DNA of 64,000 nt, taken from NCBI GenBank assembly GCA_001931875.2, contig MSJH02000556.1, positions 124,001-188,000 on the forward strand. Reading direction: 5' to 3'. The position numbers and the translations under genes were made by a program. Origin of the DNA: Byssochlamys sp. IMV 00236 (taxonomy: Eukaryota; Ascomycota; Eurotiomycetes; Eurotiales; Thermoascaceae). Below are positions 1-11,282 of the stretch, in pieces; position 1 is the stretch's first letter; the number at the start of each line of letters is the position of its first letter. The notes below the pieces were generated by a model. The model searched no databases. It saw only the letters and a list, made by a program, of their open reading frames with translations, and was not told the DNA's origin.

Positions 1-2293
1 CCATAGGCAAAAAGTCTCTCCGCGAGCAGTTTCATGCCCTTCTCTTAGACCCACTATCACGACTACAACGCGGGGATCGTGGCCTCCCATTGCTTGTCAT
101 CATAATAGATGCGCTGGATGAGTGTGAGGAAGAACAGGACATTCGCACGATTCTGCGTCTCCTACCGAGCATCAAGAGCTCTGGCCCAGTTCACTTGCGC
201 GTCTTCATTACCAGCCGGCCAGAATTACCAATCCGCTTGGGCTTCAAGCAGGTCCATGCCGATGATTACCAGGATACAGTTCTACATGAGATCCCAGAAG
301 ATGTTATTGCACATGATTTGATGGTCTATTTCAAATCAAGACTTTCTGCCATCCGAGAGGAGCGTACATTGCCGGATGGATGGCCCGGGGAGGATATTAC
401 CCGGACTCTTGTCAGAATGGCGATTCCATTATTCATTTTTGCTGCTACTATATGCCGATTCATTGGAGATCTGAAATGGGGACCCCAAGAACGTCTGGAG
501 ATCATTCTTCAGACCGAGTTGAAGAACGATATGACTCCATTGGAGTTAACCTATGCTCCAATTTTAAATAATCTGCTTTCCGGGGCAACTCCCTGCGACT
601 CGGAACAGCTGGTCGATGAGTTTCAAAAAATCGTCGGAGTGATTATAATCCTGGCGAGTCCACTTTCGATTCTTTCTCTCGGACAGCTCCTGGAGATCCC
701 CACTCAAAAAATTGAACGTCGACTGGAGTTCTTCCATTCAGTCTTGAATGTACCGCGCAACGCAAATCAGCCAGTAAGGCTTTTTCACTTGTCATTTCGA
801 GACTTTCTTCTCGACCCCAGAAGAAAGAATAATGTTTTTTGGGTTAATGGGAAAGAGAGACACGGAAAAGTTGCTGTTCAGTGTTTAACACTCATGCGTC
901 GCTTGCTAAGAAAGAATATATGCGATCTACCTCATGCCGGTGCTTTACGAGACGAAGTCGACGACCAGAAAAGACATGATTGTCTACCAATGGAACTACA
1001 ATATGCTTGCCGGTATTGGATCTATCATCTCCAGGAGAGTGGCATTCGAGATGAAGAAGTTGTTCAAATTTTTCTTGCAGAACATCTCCTTCACTGGTTG
1101 GAGGTTCTGAGTATCCTTGGACATGTGTCCGAGAGTATTTCTGGTCTTGGCTTTCTCCAATCGATAACAGAGGTAAGTCCTAAGTTTAAAAACTAGTAAT
1201 AGTTATAGAGCTGATTGTCTTGGAATTGTTATAGGATGACTCTGAACTATCTGCATTTCTTCACGATGCTAAGCGATTTGTTTTATACTGCATATCAGTA
1301 ATTGATAGCGCGCCTCTCCAGTTATACTGTTCGGCTCTTGTTTTTGCTCCGGAAAAATCACGAATCCGATGCATGTTCGATGACAACATCCCTAATTGGA
1401 TTCGAAGGCTCCCCAAGGTGGACACATCATGGAGTGCGGCCCAGCAGACTCTTGAGCACTATGATGTGCTTGCGGTGGCTTTCTCACCTAATGGCAAACT
1501 GGTCGCCTCAGCCTCTGGGAACACTATCAAGCTGTGGGATGCCACTTCGGGCCTCATTCAGCAGACTTTTGAAATCTGTCATCACCCAGAAGATGAATTA
1601 AAAAGGGTAGTTTTCTCACCTGACGGCAAATTGCTCGCCTCAGGCTCTCATAAAACTGTTACCTTGTGGGATGCCACTTCGGGCCTTATTCAACAAACCT
1701 TTGAAGGACATAATGATTGGGTGAGAAAAATAGCTTTCTCACCCAATGGTAAACTGGTCATTTCAGCCTCCGATAAAATCATCAACATATGGGATGTCAC
1801 TTCGGGCCTTATCCAGCAAACCCTTAAAGGCCATGACCATTGTGTAAGAGAAGTGGCTTTTTCACCTGATGGGAAACTGATCGCCTCAAGAACTCAAACA
1901 GTTATCAAACTGTGGGATTCCTCTTCAGGTCTTATCCAGCACACTATTAAGGACCACGATGTGTCAATGGGAGGGCTTGCCTTCTCGTCGGATAGCGAAC
2001 TGGTTGCTTCAGCCTCTGCTACTGGAATCATCACGCTATGGGATGCCACTTCAGGCCTTATCTGGCAGACCCTTAAGGGCCACAATCATGTGGTTACTAC
2101 GGTAGCTTTCTCACCTGACGGTAAATTCATTGCCTCAGCCTCTTCTGATGGAACTATCAAGCTATGGGATGCCACTTCAGGCCTTATATTGCGAACCCTT
2201 GAAGGCCATATTCAATCTGTGTTTGCAATAGCTTTCTCTCCCAATAGCAAATTTATTGCCTCAGCTTCTTGGGATAACACTATTAAGCTATAG
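1..2293 (+). CDS. NACHT-WD40 NLR-like protein (5' end outside window; ends at an in-frame TAG)
   Basis: The frame is open from the left edge. It shows a NACHT Walker B block (LVIIIDALDEC, about 87-122) followed by the ITSRPE sensor motif, so the Walker A region lies outside the window. An intron 1173..1234 (GTAAGT...ATAG, phase 0) joins the NACHT exon to the WD40 exon. The second exon carries seven WD40 blades of the pattern AFSPxGKLxASAS...IKLWDATSGLIQQT. The TAG at 2291-2293 replaces the Trp of the seventh IKLWD. Fungal NACHT-WD40 proteins (HET-E/HNWD type) act in nonself recognition and programmed cell death; whether this one does is inference. It could be a truncated but expressed protein or a pseudogene. 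The blades are diverged from one another, not near-identical as in fast-evolving HNWD alleles. Confidence 0.85.
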
Positions 2294-3265
2294 AATACTA
2301 CTTCAGTCCTTATTCAACAGACCTTTGAGCGTCACAGCACTGCGGTGGATGCGGTAGCTTTCTCGCCTAATGACAAATTGGTTGCAGCCTCTTTTGATGA
2401 TACTATTAAGCTGTGGGATTTTACCTCTGGCCTTGTCCAACAGACTTTTACAGGCAGGCGCAATCGATTAGGAGGGCTACTAATAGCCTTCTCACCCGAT
2501 AGCAAGTTAATTGCGTCAGTCTCTCCTGGGAGTACCACTATCAAATTATGGGATATCACGTCAGGTCTTGTCCAAAAAACCTTTGAGGGCCACGATGGTT
2601 CAGTAAATTCTATGGCATTTTCACCTAATGGCAAATTATTTGCCATAACCTCTGATAAAACCGTTACATTGTGGGATACTACTTCAGGACTTATCTACCA
2701 ACCTTTTGGGATCTATAATGATCCAATAAATATGGTAGAACGGGTGGCCTTCTCGCCTAATACTAAATTGATTGCTTTAGCTTCTTCTGATACAACAGTC
2801 AAGCTGTGGGATATCACTTTGGGTCTTATCCAACAAACCCTTAGAGGCCATATGAAAACGGTGAATGCAGTAGCTTTTTCACTCGATGGCAAGCTGCTTG
2901 CTTCAGCTTCCTATGATGGAACTGTCAAACTGTGGGATATCACTTCGGGCCTTGTCCAGCTGACCCTCGACTTTGACACCATAATATCGAGCATAAGGTT
3001 TTCCCCTCAGACTGGATTTTTAGAGACGGATCGTGGCATATTTGACATTGGATCTGTCGATACTGATTATGGCCCGCAACATGAGTATCGCTCTGGGATT
3101 TCTCTAGAACGTCGATGGGTAAACTTGAAGGGGATACCAAGTTTGTGGCTTCCTCCTGAATACCGCGCTTCATCTTCGTGCATCGCAAGTAGTACAGGTA
3201 CACTGGTTCTCGGCCATCCATCCGGCCGTGTTTCATTCATGGCGTTTGATTTAGACTGTCTTTGA
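2294..3265 (+). pseudogene. Downstream WD40 half of the same NLR-like gene, cut off by the TAG
   Basis: The frame directly after the TAG stays open to 3265 and continues the array without a shift: the rest of the broken seventh blade, then five further clear blades (AFSP...IKLWD or VTLWD), then a degenerate blade and a C-terminal tail ending FMAFDLDCL. Two adjacent codons that read Trp-Asp in other blades read stop-Asn here. Both changes are G to A. No plausible intron removes the stop cleanly. Read together with the upstream part, the ancestral protein had about 13 blades. Internal re-initiation is possible in principle (first ATG near 2348) but unlikely to yield a useful protein. Confidence 0.75.
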
Positions 3266-5230
3266 TATTTGATACAATTGATTAGGTCTAGGGGTCTTCT
3301 TGGAATATCACTCCAGTGCTGTATTTTCTATTGTCTCTGTAAAGCAAAAGTCCTGAGAATAACTGAGTATTTTACAGTAGCTTTCACACAGACAAAGAGA
3401 CTATCATAGATTGTGCTGATGCTGAGAAGTCGAGGTAATTACGAGCGGAGTCATCGATACCACGCCGCTAACATGCTGCCTGTCCAACTCAAAGTAGGGG
3501 CCTATCCCCGATCCTAGAATTCTAGATAGTAACAGGAAAGGTGATACTGCCACATTACCAGAACTGCTAGGGAAGCCAAGATTTGGGAAGTACGTCAGTG
3601 AACAAGAGTTCCAACGTGATATCCCGCATTGACTCTCGAGTCAACAATACAATAACTTGCAGGCACTGCGGGCACGAGGAAAGCTCCCGAACTCTTATAA
3701 TGCTGTGAATTGGATTACATTAACCAATGCCCAGCTGAAGAGTCGAAAAATCAGATACTTCCAAAACACATCTCAACCTGCTGCGCATCTCCTTGGACTA
3801 AACCACTGTACAGATCGTTTGCTGCCTATCAGTAGAACTGCATACCTGTTGTTTCGGGTACCTGACTTCGAGACACATATCGGCTTGCAGCATGGCGGGT
3901 AGGCGCCGATAACAGTCCGCCTTTCCGCATACACATTCACTATTTGCCCAGGGAATGAATAGCTGTAGGCAGATGGATGCCAATTCCCCTCCGGAGACCC
4001 CTCAAGTTTGTGTGAATACAGCGAGAAAACGGAGGAATAAGAACTCCTCCAGGACCTGGAGGATTCTTTTTTTCTTCTCTTTTCATTGTACAGACATCCT
4101 CGCGTGCCATCGAAAGAGGCCGCGGTTCGTCCTGTTTATATTAATGTGAGCTGAAGATCTCGTAACAGAGCACTGATTAATCTTTAGAAACAAAACACGG
4201 AAAAATCCAACGGTTCTTTGAATATACATTCGAATGATATTAATTAAACCTTGATCTTTTCAAGTTCATAATGATCTTTTTGGATCGCAAAGAAGCTTGC
4301 AAGATCTATCGCTATCACTTTATCGATCAACGCGGACAGCAGACTGCCTTCCACTTTAATTAATGACATTTTCCAGCAGGAAGCTCAGCTGGGTCCGCTT
4401 ATGTATCTGCTAAACGTTTATATCCAGCCCAATTATTACTGGAATTTAGTGGCTTCTCTCCGCCCAGCCCTATATATTAATCCTACTACATTATCGGAAC
4501 CCTTTTCAGTCTTAGTGGATATATTCATATAAGGAGGGCCGAAATCCAGGTCTTATGGGAGTAGTGGCCCTCAACAACAAAGACAACAACAACTATAATT
4601 GACTACTCTCAGGTTTTTCAGAAATCTCATCTACCCGTCAGTTAGTTATTGCCCATCATTCGCAAAGGTCCATGGCACGATGCGTGCGTGACCTTCACAT
4701 CGATCCCTTGGGGTAGAGAGAATTTTGTGCTATCAACCATCACATGTGCGATCGGTATCCATCTGACACGGGTCTGTTCTTCCCGCTCTCCTTCCTTTCG
4801 CTGGGTGCTAACCGCTGTTGCAGGTATTCCTCCAAATGTTCAAAGATGTTGACACATAGTTCCTCATACATTTATGCCAAGAACCTACAGGAGATATATA
4901 AATATCCTTTCCAGATTCGCTCCGACCATCTGTTCAAAGATCACATTATCGATTAAATCCTTAAGCAAATTACCACTCTTTATTCTTTTACTAGCTCCCC
5001 TTTGCATAGGGACCAATTCCGGCTCCCTCGAGAAGGGTTGCGGTTAATACAGCCTCATATACCACATGCACACCTCCACAGAACCAACAAACATGTTTTC
5101 TCCCCCAACACTGGCAGCAGTGTTGGAACAGCAAATCCTATTCAAGATGTTATATATGACCATAACAAGCACACGAACCTTAAAATGAATGTCAAACGTT
5201 GAATCTGCTTCATAGGAGCTACCCGTACCG
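3266..5230 (+). other. Gene-poor stretch downstream of the NLR-like gene
   Basis: Only short unconvincing open frames are present. Composition is mixed, with AT-rich patches around 4150-4500. I recognise no protein, RNA gene or transposon end here. Confidence 0.5.
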
Positions 5231-5817
5231 ATGGTGTTGATCGGAAAAAACCAAGCGGATCGGGTATGGATGCCAGTACGGCAAGAAGGACATTTTCTAA
5301 CGGTAGAAGTTAGTTATACACAGCTAGCTTCAAAGCTGGAAAGAGACATTACTTCGCAGTTACATGAATCAAGAGGACGGATGAGAATGGGTACCATGAT
5401 CGACATCAAACGAGGTTCTGGAAATATCGAAATAAAATCTTCGGTTCCTGCAAGGCCGTATCCACAGCATATCTATATCACTGCACATCAACGCCAGGTT
5501 ATAGACAGACGTTGCAACCAACAATTACCACCCCATTGCGCAGAGGATATTGATCAGAGGATATTGATCAGAAAAGGGAAAAACGGCCAAGAAACAACTA
5601 CCACGGTGGAGGCATATTGTAATCCATACGTCCAGGTGTGGAAAAATGTCTCGGAGAACCGGGAGCTCGAGTTCACGTCATGGTAAGATCTATCTTAAAT
5701 TAGACATGAGAACCAATTAATTGTTATAGGGGCTTGTGGGTCGACCTGAACAACAAATTCAGTCTTCGCTTGAAATCTGTGCCAAGCACGTTATGTTTCT
5801 GGTTTAAACCAGAATAG
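5231..5817 (+). CDS. Hypothetical protein, possibly a decayed gene
   Basis: A 151-codon open frame can be extended by a plausible intron (5683..5729, GTAAGA...TTATAG) into a second exon ending at TAG 5815-5817, giving 179 residues. No domain is recognised. The exon contains a short tandem duplication near 5546-5572 (GAGGATATTGATCA twice). Protein-like stretches continue downstream to about 6050 but with stops in frame, which suggests the tail of a larger broken gene. It lies in the gene-poor area between the NLR-like gene and the first dispersed repeat. Confidence 0.3.
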
Positions 5818-6120
5818 CGGTATCCCACAGCTGCGTTGGAACATTTATAGTATTCCAATAGACCGATAAATTCGAATCTTCTTTATTTCTGGGCTCAGAT
5901 AATCACCATGCAGCAAAGGAATTTATAGAAAGATTGGCCGATGAACTATATCAAGATACATTATGGACACAATAGGATTTCAAACACTTCGTGAGTTTCT
6001 CATTCAACGAAAATCAGAATCGATACTAATATCCCTTAGTTGAACGAGCCGCCAAATAGCTTACGAGATAAGGATATTGAGGAATAGGACTGTTATGACC
6101 AATGGCATAGATATCTATTC

Positions 6121-6250
6121 TTGGAGCGAAGCTCGCTGGGCTTGAATTCCCTAGCAACTAGCTCGGCCTATTTATCTCTGTGGGTGGAGCTAGAAAGGCG
6201 TGGGAGAACGCCGATAGGAGATCTACCTGCCTGTAGGCACGCTCCGATAT
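6121..6250 (+). repeat. Dispersed repeat, copy A (inverted copy at 22404-22530)
   Basis: About 130 bp here match the reverse complement of 22404-22530 along their whole length with only a small gap or two. Most differences are transitions. Several are CA-to-TA in the 22-kb copy, as in repeat-induced point mutation. The repeat covers a TTGGAGCGAAGCTCGCT start and a CTAGCT palindromic core. The element class is not identified; it may be the end of a decayed transposon. Confidence 0.75.
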
Positions 6251-6828
6251 TTGTCCCGCTTCGAATATCGCTGAGGCCCGCCTTCTCCATACAACGGCTA
6301 CCACAATTCCACTGGAATTTAAAATGGTTAAAAAACGATTCAACGACGAAGGAAAACTCGTAAGTCCAGATTGTTCTCATTTAAGTTAAGACTAATGTAA
6401 CATAGGGCAAATATCCCTCTCTCTTTACTGCCTTCGGTAGTATCACTCAGAGAGCCCAGTTCCAATACAACAACTCTATTAAGAATCTTAGGATCCTAAA
6501 GGCCAACCGCTACAAATTGACTTAAAGACTTGGGCCAATCTATAGGGGCTTTGTGGATGTATAGATCGATTAAGCGAGGTATAGTTCGGATTATAAAACT
6601 TGGCTTTGGAGCAACAAATGATTAGAAAACAGAGTCATCCCATTCGAATCTTTGCTTTTGACTAAACCAGGAGAAGGAGAGGGTGATTTTGTTTTTACTA
6701 AAGACATGTTGCTCCATGATATTGCAGAACTGATCTAGATCGGAAAGAGAAGGAAGAAGCAAAGAAGGGAACGAACTAGAGGTCGGCCCAAAAGATTACT
6801 TAACATCACTCGTCCATAGTTACTAGCT
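6251..6828 (+). other. Gene-poor stretch with one weak two-exon candidate
   Basis: A 51-residue reading is possible on the plus strand from ATG 6324, with an intron 6360..6405 (GTAAGT, branch-like ACTAAT, CATAG) and stop at 6523-6525. Its product matches nothing I know, so I do not call it a gene. The rest holds nothing recognisable. Confidence 0.3.
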
Positions 6829-8877
6829 TCAGAGTAAGTAAGCCGTGTTAAACAAGCGATTGCCTGTATCAGTTCCACCGCTACCCGTGTATTTGTTCTT
6901 AGAAAGCCGAAGAGCTACCACTGTAAGTTCAGCAGTCCGCGCAAGTGCCTTGAGGGGACCGCACCCCGAGACTGCCTTGTCCTGGACTACACCAGCAACA
7001 ACAAAGATGCGAATCATTGCGTGGATGGCTCGGATGGACTCCACGAACTTCACAACTGTGTTACCATTGTTAATGACAGAGTCGACTAGAATAACGGTTA
7101 CGTTGTCCTCCAGATGGTGTCGCTTGATATCTTTCGGCTCTTTGGCATGCAAGAATTGAGCTTTCGGGAAGACTTCATTGATGCCGAAAGCCATGGACTC
7201 GCCGCCCCGCATCAGCGCCACAATCAGCGTCTTCTCTTCTCCACGGAGTCGGTGACCTATGGTGTTGTTTCCTTGAACATGGCGGATGGTGACTTCCTCA
7301 AGGCCAATGAGGTCGGCCAGAAATCTCCAGGCTAGGTAAGAGCCAGCTTTGGAATGAGCATCTCTTAGTGCCGACCCTCTAATGTTTGCATCCCGCATCG
7401 GGGTCATCAAAATCTTCGCAGCAGAGCTGTCTGTCGCATCTCGAAGTTGTAAACCCGCAGGCGGGATATGGTGTTTGATGATTGAATCCACGAATGCGGG
7501 ACTGATGATATCGACAATCGGAAGCCTGATAGCATCCAACCGCGGCGACACGGAGCTGTTTGGAAGAAGCGCCTGGCGAGCTTGTAATCCATCATTTACT
7601 AATGCAGCCAATAGCCGGATATCCATACTTTTGCTTCGGCTTCGCTCTTCGCCAACCACAACAATTGCCTGGTCAGCAACAGCGAGCATTGGCAGGTCCA
7701 ATGGGCTATCCCCAAATGCCCATGTATAAGCTGCATGGATCTGCTTGGTACAAGAAACCAAGTACGCTTTCACAGAAGGGCTCACGACAAACCCGTCGGC
7801 AAGCCGTCCACCACCCATGATCTTCACCGTCTCGGACAGGCCTTCTCTTTCAATGATCTTTTCCCAGACTCGTCGCAGTCCACATGTCACGATGACCAGG
7901 CGGATATGGTTGTGACTTCCCAACCGGTGCAGAAGTGAAAACATTTGAGAATAAAGGGGCGTTTGTAGGGATACCTCTGTGCAGATAGTATCAAACTCGG
8001 CGTCGTTGGTCGACTCTTCGTACAGCAGCATCGCTTGCCTGAACGCGATATAGGAGTACCCCAACTGGCTGCTGAATAGCGTGCGCAACGGATTGATTTT
8101 TGAAGGTGAGAGTTTCTCCCAGAACACCTCGCCCGTGTCCTGTGCCGTCAACGTCTTGTCACCGTCCAAGAAAAGAACAGTCTGGAGCTCATCATAGTGA
8201 CTTGAGAGTGCATATTCCAGATGCTGTTTGGCGATTGACTTGTTGTGCTCTTCGCAATGAGCCTGAAAATCACGTAGTAACTTGGATAGCTTATCTTCGA
8301 TATTTGGGCAAACGGTCGTGAACAGAATACCACGTTGACGACAAAGCTCGCGGAGCTCTTCAACCTCCGTATCCTGCCAGCGACGTAGATGCTCAATTGA
8401 CAAATTTGAACGACTTCTCCCACGATCCTGCAGTCGCTGCTTTGCCGTTGCTTCCACAGGAGTATTGACATAAATTATGTGCGTGTATGTACTCAAGTCG
8501 TTGTCAGTACACACTCTCAACGCCGCTTCATTTTCGTTGGACCAAAATATGAAATGCCCGGTAACAACCCCAACTTTCCCGCTCTTTCTGCATTTCGATT
8601 TGATGCTGTCGATGGCGAGCTGGCGGAAGTGCGTCTGCTGCAGGGTTCCTAGCTTCTTGAATGCATCGAGCCCGCCGGGGGTTACAGAGTCAATCTCTTC
8701 CGAGCCTTCGAAGTATTCGAATTCTGATTCTTCGAGATCATTCTTCAATTTGTTCAGGAGGAAGGACTTTCCGCAGCCGGGGATTCCGTACAGGCCTATC
8801 ACTCGGGGACCGGATAGCGTAGGCATGTTCGGTAGGTGCGAAGCCTCACAGTGTTCTAGCAAGGTTGTTGGGTTCAT
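6829..8877 (-). CDS. P-loop kinase / HAD phosphatase / uracil phosphoribosyltransferase-like fusion protein
   Basis: This is a single-exon gene of 682 codons with three enzyme-like modules. Residues 25-200 form a P-loop kinase with Walker A GIPGCGKS at 31-38. Around residue 238 a HAD module begins with FLDGDKTLT (the DxDxT motif) and shows GDSPLDLPML near 390. From about 480 to the end is a phosphoribosyltransferase with a PRPP-loop-like ILVDSVINNGNT near 595 and a UPRTase-type GGTDTGNRLFNT C-terminus. The canonical TG of the PRPP loop reads NG, so catalysis is uncertain. A role in pyrimidine or nucleotide salvage is inferred from the modules only. The start at 8877 is the first Met before the P-loop domain. 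Confidence 0.85.
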   Translation of the reverse strand: MNPTTLLEHCEASHLPNMPTLSGPRVIGLYGIPGCGKSFLLNKLKNDLEESEFEYFEGSEEIDSVTPGGLDAFKKLGTLQQTHFRQLAIDSIKSKCRKSGKVGVVTGHFIFWSNENEAALRVCTDNDLSTYTHIIYVNTPVEATAKQRLQDRGRSRSNLSIEHLRRWQDTEVEELRELCRQRGILFTTVCPNIEDKLSKLLRDFQAHCEEHNKSIAKQHLEYALSSHYDELQTVLFLDGDKTLTAQDTGEVFWEKLSPSKINPLRTLFSSQLGYSYIAFRQAMLLYEESTNDAEFDTICTEVSLQTPLYSQMFSLLHRLGSHNHIRLVIVTCGLRRVWEKIIEREGLSETVKIMGGGRLADGFVVSPSVKAYLVSCTKQIHAAYTWAFGDSPLDLPMLAVADQAIVVVGEERSRSKSMDIRLLAALVNDGLQARQALLPNSSVSPRLDAIRLPIVDIISPAFVDSIIKHHIPPAGLQLRDATDSSAAKILMTPMRDANIRGSALRDAHSKAGSYLAWRFLADLIGLEEVTIRHVQGNNTIGHRLRGEEKTLIVALMRGGESMAFGINEVFPKAQFLHAKEPKDIKRHHLEDNVTVILVDSVINNGNTVVKFVESIRAIHAMIRIFVVAGVVQDKAVSGCGPLKALARTAELTVVALRLSKNKYTGSGGTDTGNRLFNTAYLL

Positions 8878-10351
8878 CCTAGAATATGCAAGGTGATCAG
8901 AAGGATTTAGAATGATTGAACTTGGAATTGAAAAATGAGGAGAGCCGTGGATGGTGTTCGCTTCTAGGCAGCTCTACACCCAGCAATAAATATAGTAGAC
9001 AAGGAATAGCACATTGTTTGCTGCTCAAATAAGCGAACTGCCGGACAAAGAAGTGCTCTTTGTCGTATCTTGTCTTTTTTCCCGCATATTCCCAATGTGC
9101 CTTAATTCCCTGCGGAAGGGAAGTTGCTGGTTGCTTGTGGGACAGCGGAGCGGACCCTCACGTACGTGACCGCGGAATTTACCCCATTCCAATGAAAACT
9201 GTCTTGTTACGCTATGAGCATATGGGCATCTTGGAGTATCAAGACTAGGGACCGTTATCAAGCCAAGATGCATCTGCGAGATGACAATAAGCGTAGATAG
9301 TTATGTACATATATAATGCTAACCAGGCTCCCTCATCATCTCTGCTTGATCAACTCTCCACAGATATCAAAAACCCGCCACTCCAGATAATAAGCTGCTG
9401 CTTGAGCAGCTTCATTATTTTCACATTATGGCAAGGGCAGGGATATCATCCCTGTTCGTCCCCCAGCGACGCTCCACGTGAATACAAACGAACACCAGCT
9501 CATTCCGGAACCTTTACATCCGCTTCCATTTTTCAGCTGGGAAATTATTAGTTTGTTTTCTATATTATACCCCTTTGCTGGCCATAACTGCGGACGCCAT
9601 ATCTGTCATTTAGAGCTGCACCAGAAATCTCAAGCCCCCAGCACTGAGCAAAGAGCAGATGACCTGGAGCCAACTGTATAGTGGCGGTGATAATTCAATA
9701 CCTAAATATTGGAAACACAACCACAGCCCTAGGCCACGGGCGTCCGAAACACCCCTGTCATCCGCGGAAGAAGATTTCCGGAATGGACGGTCCAAAGTGA
9801 AGGTCTTTGAGGACAGATTTAGAGAAACAAGCTTCGAGCTTTTGAGTGAAACCAACAAGACGTTCCATGAGAACAAAATGTAATTATTTTCTGCTCGGGC
9901 CATACACATCCAGGCGTTCTTAGCTCCTTTCCGCAACTTGAGCATCCAAGTTGTACCCAAGAAGGTCATCTTCTCAATCAAAAGCGGAACACGCAGCGCA
10001 ACGACGGGTACTCGTCGAGACGTCTCCATATCAGAAGGTTATGATCGGAGATCCCCGTACTCAGTTGCAAACGAGCACTGTCTTTTCCATATAATCGCTG
10101 TTCGGAAGCGACAGAGCAGAAATCGGTCCAGTCAGAATACGCATCTGGATCGTTGGGAGAAGGTACAACGGGGTTGACTGCGTCATCAGTGTTGGGAAAC
10201 GACAATGGACTCGTGCAGATATTGACGAGATTGATGGACTTCTATGTCAAGTAACACAGCATTTGGACGCCTGCAGACCTGCAGAGCCCTCTTCTCTCAT
10301 TTCCATATTCGATCCCTTCAACATCAGAGTCTAAGGAGGTAATTAGCCAAG
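8878..10351 (+). other. Intergenic stretch with uncertain short reading frames
   Basis: This is upstream DNA of the fusion gene. Overlapping short frames occur on both strands at 9600-10205, for example a 75-codon minus frame at 9978-10205 and a 74-codon plus frame at 9659-9883. Some segments look protein-like, but none has a recognised domain or a coherent exon structure. They may be remnants of a decayed gene. Confidence 0.4.
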
Positions 10352-10810
10352 ATGGGGAGCTCCTTCTTAAGGAAATGGCACCGCAACAGGTTTCGAGAAG
10401 AGTTAGCCGAGCGAAGAACAGCAACTACGAGATGGCAACAGCTTAACGAGACCTCCGATGTGCTGTTTTCTCTCAGCCAAGCGCACCACGATGGTTTCCC
10501 CTTACGCTTGCTACCGTCTATGCTGGACCCACAGTATATGCCTGTATATGCGTACATGCTGGTAAAGTACACGTCACGCTGGAGCTTTTATAGGGTTGCT
10601 GCATGTCTCTCTGCTGCGCCTCATTACGATCTTGTTCGGGAGGTGGTAAATCCAAGGAAGAATTTCAAGGTTCATGAGGTTGCGCTGCGTCATGGAATTG
10701 ATCAGGCGAGGTTTAGGAGGGTTAGTCGATGTTACTATGGGTGTGGCCACTTGCTCTGTGACTATATGAGACTACAGGTAAGGTCTCATCCATGGCTTAT
10801 AAGAACCTGA
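10352..10810 (+). CDS. Small conserved-looking fungal hypothetical protein, probable C-terminal frameshift
   Basis: A 152-codon frame starts MGSSFLRKWHRNRFR. It contains the run YTSRWSFYRVAACLSAAPHYDLVREVVNP...HEVALRHGIDQARFRRVSR, which resembles a family of small fungal hypothetical proteins that, from memory, ends in a WPLLP-like tail. After the RRVSR codons near 10727 the original frame reads through into unlikely sequence. The +1 frame instead gives MLLWVWPLAL and stops at 10759-10761. A one-base loss near 10727 would explain this. The gene ends just as the first copy of a duplicated block begins. The function of the family is unknown to me. Confidence 0.55.
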   Translation: MGSSFLRKWHRNRFREELAERRTATTRWQQLNETSDVLFSLSQAHHDGFPLRLLPSMLDPQYMPVYAYMLVKYTSRWSFYRVAACLSAAPHYDLVREVVNPRKNFKVHEVALRHGIDQARFRRVSRCYYGCGHLLCDYMRLQVRSHPWLIRT

Positions 10811-11228
10811 CTGGCCGAGTTAGACATTGCTCATATTCCACTAATAGACACCACTTATCATCTCCAGTCCGTGTCCTGAGTTTCCAATAGTACATACGAC
10901 AGCCCATCAATGGGAACAGATTCAATCCGATTTGGTGTATATCAATATTAGGCCGTTGAAATTCGATTCCAATTTTCAAGGAGCATTCCAAGCAGACTAA
11001 ATGACCGCAAATTAGGGATTTGAGAGGCAGATTTAATCTTGCTGTAAGATTTACTTCTCGTATTTTCTTCTAAGATTATCATTTCGTCTATTCTGAGGCG
11101 TTCATTCTCTGAGCTGGTAACGGCTTCTAGCGATGGTGATCATCACGATGGTTGTGGGTCCAAACAAGCTTGTATGATCCACCATTAGGCACTGGAACTA
11201 AGCCATGTAAATATCTAGGGTTAAAACG
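10794..11228 (+). repeat. Direct repeat block, copy 1 (left of the kinase gene)
   Basis: The run from GAACCTGACTGGCC through GAGCTGGTAACGGC to about 11228 is collinear with 13475-14427. Matching landmarks include TAGACATTGCTCAT, CCTGAGTTTCCAA, ATTCAAGGAGCATTC and CTATTCTGAGG. The right copy carries about 470 bp more in the middle (about 13640-14110). The block is noncoding and diverged. Confidence 0.75.
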
Positions 11229-11259
11229 TTGCGTTGAGGCTGGTACTGGTCATCCACTA
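11229..11259 (+). pseudogene. 31-bp fragment of the downstream secreted-protein gene
   Basis: These 31 bases match 15508-15538 inside the secreted-protein gene with one mismatch. They encode the same residues, CVEAGTGHPL. Weaker similarity continues a little further to the right. The fragment directly follows repeat copy 1 and ends about 25 bp before the kinase start codon, which fits a remnant of a duplicated gene. Confidence 0.65.
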
Positions 11260-11282
11260 GTTACTCTCACGCAAGAGTTATC

